Assembly: GCF_000003605.2 (NCBI RefSeq) | Contig: NW_003108586.1 | Coordinates: 304,242-341,463 of the forward strand | Origin: Saccoglossus kowalevskii | Lineage: Eukaryota; Hemichordata; Enteropneusta; Harrimaniidae | Reading direction: 5' to 3' | Length of the DNA stretch: 37,222 bases | In this document: piece by piece, positions 23,201 to 29,249 of the stretch | Position numbering within the stretch: position 1 is the first letter of the stretch | Layout: each line of letters begins with the position of its first letter | Program-made: the position numbers and the translations under genes | Notes under the pieces: model-generated | Told to the model about the DNA's origin: nothing | The model's input: only the letters and a program-made list of their open reading frames with translations | The model's database searches: none

Positions 23201-26200
23201 TGACTGCTGACAGACATATGATTGCAATAGCTAAATATTATATAAAGTGATTTCCTATTGGTTGGAACACTGTGATGTTATTACATTTTGGCCAACCAGC
23301 ATGGGCCTTACATTTTCATTTAAACAAGCATCACGAACAATGCCATTATTTGTTTGTGAAGGGGTGGCTCTTGTCAAGTAGTCACTGCAGACATGCACAA
23401 AACCTAAGCATGTGTTTCCTACTATAGCAAGCGGAAAGTTTACTTATAAAATTTGGGAATTTTCGCTCTCGCAGTCAGTCAGATTTGTCAGTTATGCAAT
23501 TATAGCATGCGATGGAAATAGAATCCCATCACTTATGCAAACGCTTGCACAGCACAAAATGTTTTTCGACGTTTCGGCCTATAATCTACATTATTACTAA
23601 ATCTATATTATAATAAGGTTATCACGATAATGCCATAAAGTAAGCTCTCAGGCAATAGAGTCGCATTAACGATCGTTACACGTTGGTCAATATGATTTCT
23701 GTACTGTCTTCGCCCATACTTGGCGACATTCTCGTATTAACCTCATAATATTCAAAATAATTAAAATTTCTTAGACATTTATAACAATGTTACTCACCCC
23801 AATCAAGGTCACTTGTTCTTGCAAATGAACGGTCTCTGAGAATACCGGCATTATTGACAACCACGTCTATAAGAAATTATTACAAATTTATTTGGTCATT
23901 ACAATACATATGAAAAACATGCATGTAACAAAAGAAATCATGTCTGTGCATTATCCCAGAGCAAACATATGTACATAGTTTTATTGAAATTTGATTGGTT
24001 CTTGATCTAAGTGGAACCAACACACATCTAGACAGCAACACCTCATAGATATTGATGTCACTTAATGACCTTCCATATTCTTGGATTTTCTACTTTTTTA
24101 TCTTGTTTCTTTGTGCATTGTATTCATCATCATGCATTCCAATGGATAAATATAAAATAAACATATGCATAAAAAGCTTAGACAGGTTAACTGCATAGGC
24201 TCTCAACAAAGATAGGGTTATTATTAGAATGCAAAGGTTCCCATTATTTTCTAGTCACACACAAGTAAAAAATACAACATACCAATTCTTCCAAAGTTAT
24301 CCAAAGCAGTCTTCACAACTTTCTCACCATCTTCAACAGAATCTGTTAAAACAACAAAATTTGACCAAGTTATAGAATGCTATCTCTTCAAATTAAAATT
24401 AAAAACCACGATAGATTTCAACTGAATCACACATACCATAGTTTGCCACAGCTTTGCCTCCCTTTGATCTGATTTCATTTACAACCACATCAGCAGCACG
24501 ACTACTCTTCCCTTCACCTTTGATATCGCCTCCTAGATCATTCACTGTACGTAACAGCAAATGTAAAAAAAGTTAAATTTTCATGTAAATTTATTATCAA
24601 AATAGGAGTTATATGCATGACCCTGAAAGGTCATACATCCTGGTATTTTATGGGGTTAATAAATAAATGGTTCTGAACTTGAGTGACAACTGCCTACATT
24701 TCTTTGAGAAGGGGTTATTGAGAATTTCTCTTTGATAGTGATTTTGTACCTCCAGAAAGTACCAGGATGTGTGACCTTTTGACCTTTTTTGTGCACTCAT
24801 TTTTTGTCTGTTTATTTTTTAAAACAGTGCTTTTATTTTTATTTTGTTACAGTATTTGATTTTTTTTTCTTTGTTTTATTCTGAAATTCTGACAAAGAAC
24901 CCAGATGTGAGCTGATGTACTCATTCACCAGAAATCTGAATATGTTTTTTGTGGCACATTTGAAAGACATTCTAGAAAAATTTATTTTTTGAAAATAAAA
25001 AAAAATGCAGGCAAGACCACATTCAGGCAGCTCTCCTTTGTCAACCAATTATAGCATACCTTACTTACAGTGGTCTGAAAAAAAGTTCTGATTGGTGACT
25101 GATCCTACAAGACATCTGAATTTTAACCAACTTGGCCTTTAACATTTTCGAACCTAGGTATGAAGTCATTAGATTTTACAAATTCAACCATATCAATTAA
25201 AAAAATGAGGTTAAATATTTTCTGGCAATCAGAAAGTGAAATACATGCAAGAATCCCTCTGTGTCTGTGTGGTATACAAATTATGGTGAATATGGAAGCA
25301 TGTAAAACACTACAAAATCAAAGGTTGATATTGGAATAAACTTTTTTAAGCTAATCTTTTGAGTATTAAAATCTACTTTTTCAACCGTTCACAAATTTTA
25401 AATTCATAATTTCTAAAGAATTGTAGCCAATGGAAAATTATGTCAAAAAATTTTGCAGGCCAACAAAATTATGATGTTTAATATGTACCGTTACATGTCA
25501 GTGCCATTAGTGGTACTGATGGCAAATCTATCTTGTCAGAAGAGATATTTCCATATGAGCGATTAAAATGGATCTTGGCTCATGAGAATGGTGTTTATTA
25601 TTAGAAGAGATTACACAAAAATAAAAGTGCTTACCAACAACTGATGCTCCTCTTTCAGCAAACATCAGAGCATATTCTTTACCCAGTCCTGTATAAAATA
25701 GACAACAGATACAGGGGGGGGGGGGGGTTACAAAAAACGACAACTGTTGTAACTGTGGATAATGTAATGTACTTTTTTTCTCTTTATTTCTAATATAACA
25801 TTTCTTGTGTCGTTATATAGTGCCAATTTGTAACAGCAATTACCGAAATGTTGACACGCTATAAATCAACATTGTAAACTAAATTACTTGCAAGTAAAAA
25901 ACAATGGTTATGGGGTTATGTCCAGGTCTCCAGAGGGCACATCTATTGAAATCTAATTTTGTCAAGCGAACCTACAAGATGACAACTTACGGGAAGCCCT
26001 AGGTGAAAAATCAGAAGGCCTCTAATTGAGTATTTTATGCGTCATTTCCCCCAATACTGTGCATCGTGCATCATGTTTTTCTACAGTTCCCATCACATGA
26101 CCAATTTCAATGAAATGGCAACTACTCGACCCATAGTTTTCACATCATATTTTATGTGACTTTAGTCTTGTATAGGGTCACTCTGCCCATGCAAATGTGT

Positions 26201-27314
26201 CTAAAACAATATTTCGGTAAGATTCGGGCATCTTTGTGTGGGTCGTATATAAACAAAAACAAAAATTACACCTATTGTTGCTTTAATGGTCCATTTCTAT
26301 GATCAGAATAATCATAAAGAAGTAAATGTGAAGATCTCAGTTTATTGGCCTTTGTGATTTTGACTTTTTGGGACTTTGCCCAGACAGAGCAAAGGTTAAA
26401 TTCATCGATGGACGTTGACTTGTGGTAATCACATGGAGCTAATACTACTATAGTTCCATGGTAATCACGATCAGTGATACATTGTAAAATCGCAATTTAT
26501 TATGATTGTCAATTGTTTTAATTATGCAGTTATATATAGAGGGGCGGCAAGGGGGGGGGTAGCTGGTACAGTTTTACGGGAAATAAAAAGGGCTTTTTAC
26601 AATTTACAAGGAAAAAAAGACGTTTTTACAGTTTACAGTGATAAAAAATGGAACATTGAATGGTCCGAAGAGCTCTCCGACTCAAATTCTCCGTCATTTC
26701 TGCGCCATGTGTAGAGACACATGCGCATATTACCCTCGTAATGCTCTTCATTCGGTTAGAGGGCCTTTTACGTCTTGACATTCAATTTTGCAGTGAATTG
26801 TGTCATCTAGTCGTTTTACAGTTTCTAAAATGTAATTTCCCTGGATTATTCTTTACGATTTTTTTATTTGGATGTAAATTCTTGTACGTACCGAGAAAAA
26901 TGACACATTATTACAGCGTACGAAAAAAATATTTGATTGATTACGTTGTACGTCTAGCCTGTGATTACAGAATTACGGAATTTATTTTTTCAATTTACGT
27001 TGTACGAACAAAAAAATATTGCAATTACGTTGAACGAAAATAACCCTTGCCCCCCTCTATATACCAAATGCAAATGAAAGTAAATTCGATATGAATCGCT
27101 TACTAATGCACTGTGTGATTCAACGATCAGGCGACATAAAGTCCGATGACCCAGGCCCGTTCGAGTCCACGCCAACGGCAATCAAATCTGCCCAGCTGAT
27201 CGTAGAATAAACAAAGACGTATGTTTGCATGTTGTGTGTAAGTAATTAGTTATACAAACCATTGCCAGCTCCAGTGACGAGAACAACGCGATCATCGAAT
27301 CTGAGCTCCGACAT
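8153..27314 (-). CDS. HSD17B4: HSD17B4 / MFE-2 (peroxisomal multifunctional enzyme type 2), spliced gene
   Basis: Twenty visible exons encode 651 residues with consistent phases. The protein is the peroxisomal D-bifunctional enzyme, which hydrates 2-enoyl-CoA to (3R)-hydroxyacyl-CoA and oxidises that to 3-ketoacyl-CoA with NAD+. Residues 1 to ~290 are an SDR dehydrogenase: TGAGNGLG at 14-21, NAD-type Asp39, NNAG at 97-100, Ser150 and Tyr163-x3-Lys167. Residues ~319-531 are the MaoC-like hydratase 2 domain. Residues ~532-651 are an SCP2 lipid-binding domain, and the C-terminus PKL is a type 1 peroxisomal signal. Human MFE-2 has 736 residues; the ~80 missing here fall between 14194 and 11169, where the N gap lies, and would contain the hydratase catalytic residues. 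The start at 27314 gives the family's usual short N-terminus before the LRFD segment; the frame stays open upstream but without similarity. A divergent paralogue starts at 29186. Confidence 0.95.
8361..8491 (-). CDS. HSD17B4: HSD17B4(-) exon, SCP2 domain
   Basis: It has 131 bases and encodes [20 protein letters not shown], then [20 protein letters not shown] and NPQQ, matching the SCP2 core. The acceptor (TATTAG) was chosen because it joins the previous exon's split codon to give EYTVDLK. Confidence 0.93.
8555..8956. repeat. 59-bp tandem array, about seven copies
   Basis: The unit contains GTGGTCACTCAGTGGTCAA, then AGTCACTTAAGTGTCACTT and GATAATGACAAAAGATGCA. The array shifts by one base per 60-base line, giving a 59-bp period, and the copies are almost identical. 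It lies in the intron between the two SCP2 exons ending at 8491 and 9522. Each unit carries the palindrome CACTTAAGTG. Confidence 0.93.
8956..9370. repeat. 107-bp higher-order continuation of the 59-bp array
   Basis: AAAGGATGTCATTGGTCACTC recurs at 8956, 9063 and 9170, giving a 107-bp period built from two diverged half-units related to the 59-bp repeat (GGTCACTCARTGGTCAAT words). It then decays into single degenerate units up to about 9370. Confidence 0.8.
9522..9660 (-). CDS. HSD17B4: HSD17B4(-) exon, start of SCP2 domain
   Basis: It has 139 bases and encodes [35 protein letters not shown] and PVAEY, the first helix and strands of a sterol-carrier-protein-2 fold. The acceptor is TTTCAG and the donor A|GTAAGA. 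Confidence 0.93.
9873..10317. mobile_element. 445-bp MITE with ~55-bp terminal inverted repeats and 9-bp target duplication
   Basis: The left end TAGACTGGCAAAGTCGGGA and the reverse complement of the right end TAGTCTGGCAAAGTCAGGA match for about 55 bases, including a shared GTTTTACAAAAA and ATAATTAATTGT. The element is flanked by CTCATGCAT (9864-9872) and CTCGTGCAT (10318-10326), a 9-bp target duplication with one change. No transposase ORF. The 9-bp duplication suggests a Mutator-like family, which is an inference. It lies in an HSD17B4(-) intron. Confidence 0.85.
10370..10456 (-). CDS. HSD17B4: HSD17B4(-) exon, end of hydratase and linker to SCP2
   Basis: It has 87 bases and encodes [20 protein letters not shown], the end of the hydratase fold, then an Ala/Ser/Thr-rich linker to the SCP2 domain. 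The frame stays open past the donor into a MITE, so intron retention would add an unrelated tail. Confidence 0.93.
10546..10662. repeat. 60-bp tandem duplication
   Basis: Two units start TTTGCACTACTGAGCAT at 10546 and 10606 and end GGGAGATAAC, with a few substitutions. They lie in an HSD17B4(-) intron. Confidence 0.85.
11083..11169 (-). CDS. HSD17B4: HSD17B4(-) hydratase exon after the missing segment
   Basis: It has 87 bases (29 codons, phase 0 at both ends) and encodes [20 protein letters not shown] followed by GNRIHMQCK, matching the family right after its catalytic block. The phase fits exon 15 only if a multiple of three bases is missing between them. Confidence 0.95.
11400..11772. repeat. 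Degenerate TTGCACA-rich repeat abutting the assembly gap
   Basis: Words such as CCTGTTGCACACT, CTTGCACATCTCT and TATAGTTCTGTGAARCTT recur irregularly. The array runs straight into the N gap, which suggests that the gap is a repeat that could not be assembled. Confidence 0.55.
11773..12086. other. Assembly gap (314 N)
   Basis: Unknown bases. The gap lies between HSD17B4(-) exon 15 and the exon at 11083-11169, where about 80 family residues are unaccounted for. Confidence 1.
12087..12555. other. Intronic stretch, no exon found
   Basis: I searched both strands for the missing hydratase block (LSGDWNPLHIDP-like and HGLCTFGF-like coding) and found none. Nothing else is recognised. Confidence 0.5.
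12560..13808. repeat. 21-bp minisatellite, about 59 copies
   Basis: The unit is ATGTTCTGTAACCATCAATTT with variants. The 5' part (about units 1-28) varies mainly at CATC/CGTC and TCTGTAACC/TCTATAACC. The 3' part (about units 29-53) instead carries ATAAATTT and ATCAATGT variants. One 20-base unit near 13700 shifts the frame. Because 21 is divisible by three, two plus frames and one minus frame stay open for about 380-420 codons. These are repeat artefacts, not genes. It lies in an HSD17B4(-) intron. Confidence 0.97.
13809..14193. other. Intronic stretch, no exon found
   Basis: No part of the missing hydratase block and no repeat is recognisable here. Confidence 0.5.
14194..14300 (-). CDS. HSD17B4: HSD17B4(-) exon 15, hydratase domain
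   Basis: It has 107 bases and encodes [20 protein letters not shown], then [15 protein letters not shown], a family signature. It ends at phase 0. The next family segment (with the Asp and His of the hydratase active site) is not found downstream in readable sequence. Confidence 0.95.
14340..14475. repeat. 33-bp tandem repeat, about four copies
   Basis: Unit CATAGTCCCTGTTATATATT followed by TGACAAAACATGA; CATG recurs at 14354, 14387, 14420 and 14453. It lies within the 247-base intron between exons 14 and 15 and fills about half of it. Confidence 0.9.
14548..14671 (-). CDS. HSD17B4: HSD17B4(-) exon 14, hydratase domain
   Basis: It has 124 bases and encodes [14 protein letters not shown] and [15 protein letters not shown], a strongly conserved hydratase 2 block. 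The acceptor is TTTAG and the donor A|GTATGT. Confidence 0.95.
14672..16170. other. Intron 13 (-): GC-rich block and a diverged ~97-bp duplication
   Basis: About 14700-15160 is clearly richer in GC than its surroundings and holds overlapping ORFs of 75-170 codons on both strands, none recognisable; it could be a mobile-element fragment. At 15550-15745 two imperfect units start AACTAATCAAACC (about 97 bp apart) and share GGTTAATTAGTATGCAA-like words. Confidence 0.4.
16171..16325 (-). CDS. HSD17B4: HSD17B4(-) exon 13, hydratase domain
   Basis: It has 155 bases and encodes [30 protein letters not shown] and [11 protein letters not shown], matching hydratase 2 order in the family. The exon ends at phase 0 (AAG|GTACAA). 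Confidence 0.94.
17045..17235. repeat. Dyad repeats of the ATGGCTG...GCCAT family (two copies)
   Basis: AATGGCTGGCAGTCGGCCATT at 17045-17065 and AAAATGGTCACCGGTCAGCC at about 17213-17232 are self-complementary cores of a dispersed family also found at 20971, 21112, 34604, 34721 and 34844. They lie in intron 12 of HSD17B4(-). Confidence 0.6.
17470..17548 (-). CDS. HSD17B4: HSD17B4(-) exon 12, start of hydratase domain
   Basis: It has 79 bases. It encodes [20 protein letters not shown] and then ILYALG, the start of the enoyl-CoA hydratase 2 domain. Of two nearby AG acceptors, only the one giving SQAIG keeps the frame. Confidence 0.9.
17994..18082 (-). CDS. HSD17B4: HSD17B4(-) exon 11, inter-domain linker
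   Basis: It has 89 bases. It begins ESTG, as in the family, and continues as a polar linker between dehydrogenase and hydratase domains, a region that is variable in MFE-2 proteins. The donor is GTAAGT. Phase and family position support it more than residue identity does. Confidence 0.8.
18083..19397. other. Intron 10 (-): unassigned, with a GC-richer patch
   Basis: About 18890-19035 is GC-richer and falls in an unrecognised 71-codon plus-strand ORF (18822-19037). A diverged relative of the ATGGC...GCCAT dyad family may occur near 18295. No exon is supported. Confidence 0.35.
19398..19460 (-). CDS. HSD17B4: HSD17B4(-) exon 10
   Basis: It has 63 bases and encodes [20 protein letters not shown], equivalent to the family's NWKKICDF region at the end of the dehydrogenase unit. 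The intron to exon 9 is 107 bases. Confidence 0.88.
19568..19633 (-). CDS. HSD17B4: HSD17B4(-) exon 9
   Basis: It has 66 bases and encodes [20 protein letters not shown], matching the family's basic segment after GAGW. The acceptor is CTAAAG and the donor G|GTGAGT. Confidence 0.88.
19757..19810 (-). mobile_element. Retroelement 3'-tail-like fragment
   Basis: On the minus strand it reads AATAAAGATTGATTGATTGA, the same tail as at 2999-3020. The upstream sequence to about 20200 may be the rest of the element but is not recognisable. It lies in intron 8 of HSD17B4(-). Confidence 0.35.
20723..20839 (-). CDS. HSD17B4: HSD17B4(-) exon 8
   Basis: It has 117 bases and encodes [20 protein letters not shown] and GAGW near its end, the dimerisation and C-terminal part of the SDR domain. 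The donor is G|GTGAGG. Confidence 0.94.
20897..21137. repeat. Two tandem ~141-bp units of the dyad repeat family
   Basis: Two units share TATAATGTATGT, TTTGAACAAAA, CTGACAAA and GCATAAGATACCA, and both end in AAAATGGCTGC(A/C)AGTC. The second core (21112-21137) is nearly self-complementary. A GGACGGACGGATGGGCGGAC word follows at 21240. They lie in intron 7 of HSD17B4(-). Confidence 0.75.
22086..22208 (-). CDS. HSD17B4: HSD17B4(-) exon 7
   Basis: It has 123 bases and begins with the AKLGL segment carrying catalytic Lys167, then [15 protein letters not shown] and a PMAGSR segment. The donor is T|GTAAGT. This exon is the most diverged between the paralogues (21 of 40 residues identical). Confidence 0.94.
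22209..22862. other. Intron 6 (-), nothing recognised
   Basis: AT-rich intron with no repeat array, ORF or motif that I can support. Confidence 0.5.
22863..23012 (-). CDS. HSD17B4: HSD17B4(-) exon 6
   Basis: It has 150 bases and holds the catalytic core: [20 protein letters not shown], then MTSS with catalytic Ser150, then QANYSA with catalytic Tyr163. The acceptor is GTGTAG and the donor G|GTAGGA. It matches the plus copy at 41 of 49 complete codons. Confidence 0.96.
23041..23306. repeat. 90-bp direct duplication in intron 5 (-)
   Basis: Bases 23041-23130 and 23217-23306 are essentially identical, starting TATGATTGCAATAGC and ending CCAACCAGCATGGGC, separated by 86 bases. The first copy begins 28 bases upstream of exon 6. 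Confidence 0.9.
23798..23866 (-). CDS. HSD17B4: HSD17B4(-) exon 5
   Basis: It has 69 bases and encodes [19 protein letters not shown] and the flanking residues, including the SDR NNAG motif. The donor is GTGAGT. Its upstream intron (416 bases) lacks the repeated splice-site array seen before plus-copy exon 5. Confidence 0.95.
24283..24342 (-). CDS. HSD17B4: HSD17B4(-) exon 4
   Basis: It has 60 bases and encodes the [20 protein letters not shown] segment. The acceptor is TTAACAG and the donor G|GTATGT. The intron to exon 3 is only 94 bases. Confidence 0.95.
24437..24544 (-). CDS. HSD17B4: HSD17B4(-) exon 3
   Basis: It has 108 bases. It begins VNDLGGD, containing Asp39, which selects NAD+, and ends KGGKAVANY. 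The donor is G|GTATGT. It matches plus-copy exon 3 at 28 of 36 residues. Confidence 0.95.
24545..25634. other. Intron 2 (-), no repeat array
   Basis: AT-rich. It holds a direct repeat of TGACCT spaced by two bases (24772-24785, a DR2 arrangement). Nothing else is supported. Confidence 0.4.
25635..25688 (-). CDS. HSD17B4: HSD17B4(-) exon 2
   Basis: It has 54 bases and encodes [18 protein letters not shown], which completes the TGxxxGxG loop. The acceptor is TATACAG and the donor G|GTAAGC. A run of fourteen C on this strand (25714-25727) sits 26-39 bases upstream of the acceptor. Same length and phase as plus-copy exon 2. Confidence 0.93.
26533..27063. mobile_element. 531-bp inverted-repeat element, TATATAGAG ends
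   Basis: The left end TATATAGAGGGGCGGCAAGG and the reverse complement of the right end TATATAGAGGGGGGCAAGGG agree apart from one or two bases; TATATA at the edges may be target duplication. The interior repeats words related to TTACGTTGTACGA (near 26883, 26916, 26941, 26996, 27026) and TTTACAGTTTACAG. No transposase. It lies in intron 1 of HSD17B4(-). Confidence 0.75.
27260..27314 (-). CDS. HSD17B4: HSD17B4(-) exon 1
   Basis: It encodes [18 protein letters not shown] and the first base of the next codon: the first beta strand and the start of the glycine-rich nucleotide loop. The donor reads AATG|GTTTGT, weaker than the GTAAGG of the plus copy. Confidence 0.9.
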
Positions 27315-27369
27315 GATAATGTGCGTGGGTAGGACGAGACGTTGGTGTTGTAAAGGGTCGAACAGGAAC

Positions 27370-27383
27370 AGGTCAAAGGTTGA
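27370..27383 (+). promoter_or_regulatory. DR1-like nuclear-receptor site upstream of HSD17B4(-)
   Basis: AGGTCAAAGGTTGA is a perfect AGGTCA half-site, a one-base spacer and a diverged second half-site, 56-69 bases upstream of the minus-copy ATG. DR1 elements bind HNF4, RXR heterodimers and PPAR, which control peroxisomal beta-oxidation genes in vertebrates. Confidence 0.4.
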
Positions 27384-27889
27384 ATTATCACCTGACTTGT
27401 TGTTATCTGTTTTTAATTTGCGGGTGCGCCCTCTGATGGTTGTAAAATGGTGTCCGTGGTATGTTACCTTGTTTTTACGTACACGTGCTATGAGGTTATT
27501 GCGAGGATGCTGCAACATATACACGAAGACAGTACAGCGGAAAAGTATCGACTGACGCGCAGCGAAAGTCTATGCGCCTGCGTACTGTCTGAGTGCATAC
27601 TTTGCAGTATTATACATCTTTTCCTCCTAGGAATGCATCATGGCAATGCCGAAATCCAAAACGTTCAGAACAGATTTAGCGAACTTTTTTGTGTGGGGTC
27701 CGGTCAGGCCCTGGTAGGCATGTTTTTTTTATTATTATTAGAAGACGCTTATGCGCGTAATCGTTCTATATTTGGAATTCGCGTTTCCTAATATGATAGG
27801 ATGAAAATACCCAGTGCAATACCGCGAAATTACACTGTAATTTAAGGCGTTACGGTGACAGATGTGTAATAAAATTAGTTACAGCGATA

Positions 27890-27925
27890 CCACGGTTACT
27901 AGTAACTAGTTACGAGTAACCGTGG
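27890..27925. repeat. 36-bp near-perfect palindrome flanked by GCGATAC direct repeats
   Basis: The outer arms CCACGGTTACT and AGTAACCGTGG pair perfectly around GTAACTAGTTAC, itself palindromic; only one position pair mismatches. GCGATAC occurs at both edges (27884-27890 and 27925-27931), like a 7-bp target duplication around a minimal inverted repeat. Confidence 0.8.
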
Positions 27926-27949
27926 CGATACTTAGTATCCTGCTTGTAT

Positions 27950-29065
27950 CTATTTCTGTTTATGTATTTATTGACACAACGCTGACTTTGGAAAGTATAA
28001 CAGTAAGGTAACTAGAACTATAAGAAGTGGTCAAAAATTACAAAGTTACATTCACAAATTACAAGATTAAACATACGAAAATATCATTACAATAAATCTA
28101 TACTTATACGCCTACCACGAGGTGTTGCTATTTGAATGTTTAATAAATTGTGCCGTATTAATCTGTGTACTGCGAAGACTTATAATATATAGATAAATTT
28201 ACAGTGAAAGTTTCTCTGTTGTTCGTAGTTTGGACATGACATTATTAGACGGAATTCATTTTCAATTTCCTCTGTATTACATAGGTCATACGTCTTCTTT
28301 TCAACTGTTGTTTTTGGTTTCGTGTACCGGTCAGATTCAATTTTTAAACTGTGACTCCCTAATCTAAATATGCCGAGCTCTTCGCGCAGTTCAATAATGT
28401 CTATGTCTATCACATGTATGTATTTTTTTGTAATTCCAATTTTTTTTGAAGTTTCTGTATGTAGAGTGCTTGTTTATTTATTTTATTTTCCTTACTTTGC
28501 GTTCGAAATGTTTGTGTTCATAATTACAATTTGATCTATTTTTTTGTTAGTTGGGTTTTCATTTTGACGAATCATTATATATATATTTATTTATTTGTTA
28601 ATTTACTAGTGCTGCTTCTTTGAGAAGTAAATTGTCTTTAGTTTATACACGTCTGTAATATTTAAATAGTTGTTTCAATATGATTGTGTACAACGGGAAT
28701 CCACCAAATTCTCAATAAATACCCATTACATGTATTGGTGTATTTATACCCATTATTGGTGTATTTATAGCCTGACAAAGTCGCATGAGTTGCGCCTTCC
28801 ACGGTGCTCCAAACTCAACACAGTCTCTGACGCCGTTAGGCCGGCGAGGGCGCCACTCACGCCTACAAGTCAGGCTAGTGTATTTATGGAAACACCTTGA
28901 ATGAATGTGAGGTAGGTGGTATGAACATCTTCGATGGCAGAATTGTGCGAGCATTCATGACTCCATACATCACTTCCATAAACTAGGATTGCCCTGATTA
29001 ATTTATCGAACAGATAAAGTAATGTAGTTATTTTATATTTACTACGTGAAAACTGAATAAACATC
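27950..29065 (-). mobile_element. 5'-truncated LINE fragment (end of reverse-transcriptase ORF plus 3' tail)
   Basis: Minus-strand coding remnants match the C-terminal end of non-LTR retrotransposon polymerase ORFs. Around 28890-29040 there is LFDKLIRAILVYGSDVW followed by IEDVH and FIQGVSINT. Around 28690 there is a decayed segment after a stop. Around 28180-28413 there is HSLKIESDRY, then a C-rich ending with MSCPNYEQQR. AATAAA occurs near its 3' end (about 27970). It is interrupted by stops and by a MITE, so it is dead. The clade is not determined. Confidence 0.7.
28768..28877. mobile_element. 110-bp MITE nested in the LINE fragment
   Basis: Ends TAGCCTGAC and GTCAGGCTA are perfect 9-bp inverted repeats. 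GTGTATTTA flanks both sides (28759-28767 and 28878-28886), a perfect 9-bp target duplication. The left end TAGCCTGACAAAGTC resembles the MITE end at 9873 (TAGACTGGCAAAGTC). It splits the LINE reading frame. Confidence 0.8.
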
Positions 29066-29104
29066 AACACATCTAACGTAAGCTGCGCATGCTGTAAAAG
29101 GAAG

Positions 29105-29117
29105 TGATCTTTGAACT
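29105..29117 (-). promoter_or_regulatory. DR1-like nuclear-receptor site upstream of HSD17B4(+)
   Basis: On the minus strand it reads AGTTCA-A-AGATCA: two half-sites each one base from AGGTCA, spaced by one base, 69-81 bases upstream of the plus-copy ATG. Confidence 0.4.
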
Positions 29118-29185
29118 CAAGTTGTGATGTAAATGTGGTGCAATACATTGGACAGACCAAGACTCTGTGACAGCGTGCAATTACC

Positions 29186-29249
29186 ATGGCTGCTCCCGCT
29201 GCTCTGCGGTTCGACGGACGAGTTGCATTGGTTACTGGTGCAGGAAATG
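29186..29249 (+). CDS. HSD17B4: HSD17B4(+) exon 1
   Basis: It encodes [20 protein letters not shown] and N, plus one base. It is three codons longer at the N-terminus than the minus copy. Donor G|GTAAGG. Confidence 0.92.

Larger units (their letters stand above)
27315..29185. promoter_or_regulatory. Shared intergenic region between the divergent HSD17B4 copies
   Basis: This 1,871-base segment separates the two start codons and must hold both promoters. The minus-copy side (27315-27640) has an NRF1-like TGCGCCTGCG and a DR1-like site. The plus-copy side (about 29065-29185) has GCGCATGC, an AGGAAGTG ETS-like word and a DR1-like site. Between them lies a LINE fragment with a nested MITE, leaving only about 120 bases for the plus copy's proximal promoter and 5' UTR. 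Confidence 0.6.

Noticed and set aside
24772-24785. TGACCT direct repeat with two-base spacing (DR2) in intron 2 of the minus copy
   Set aside because: It sits deep in an intron within a T-rich stretch; without conservation evidence I list it only in passing and not as a regulatory site.
27315-27524. Upstream ATG extending the minus HSD17B4 copy by 70 codons
   Set aside because: The extension is compositionally random, has no similarity to the family N-terminus, and covers the DR1-like promoter site. The ATG at 27314 gives the expected short leader.
28712-28954. Minus-strand ORF across the MITE as a gene
   Set aside because: It joins the 110-bp MITE to flanking LINE remnants and is a by-product of the insertion.
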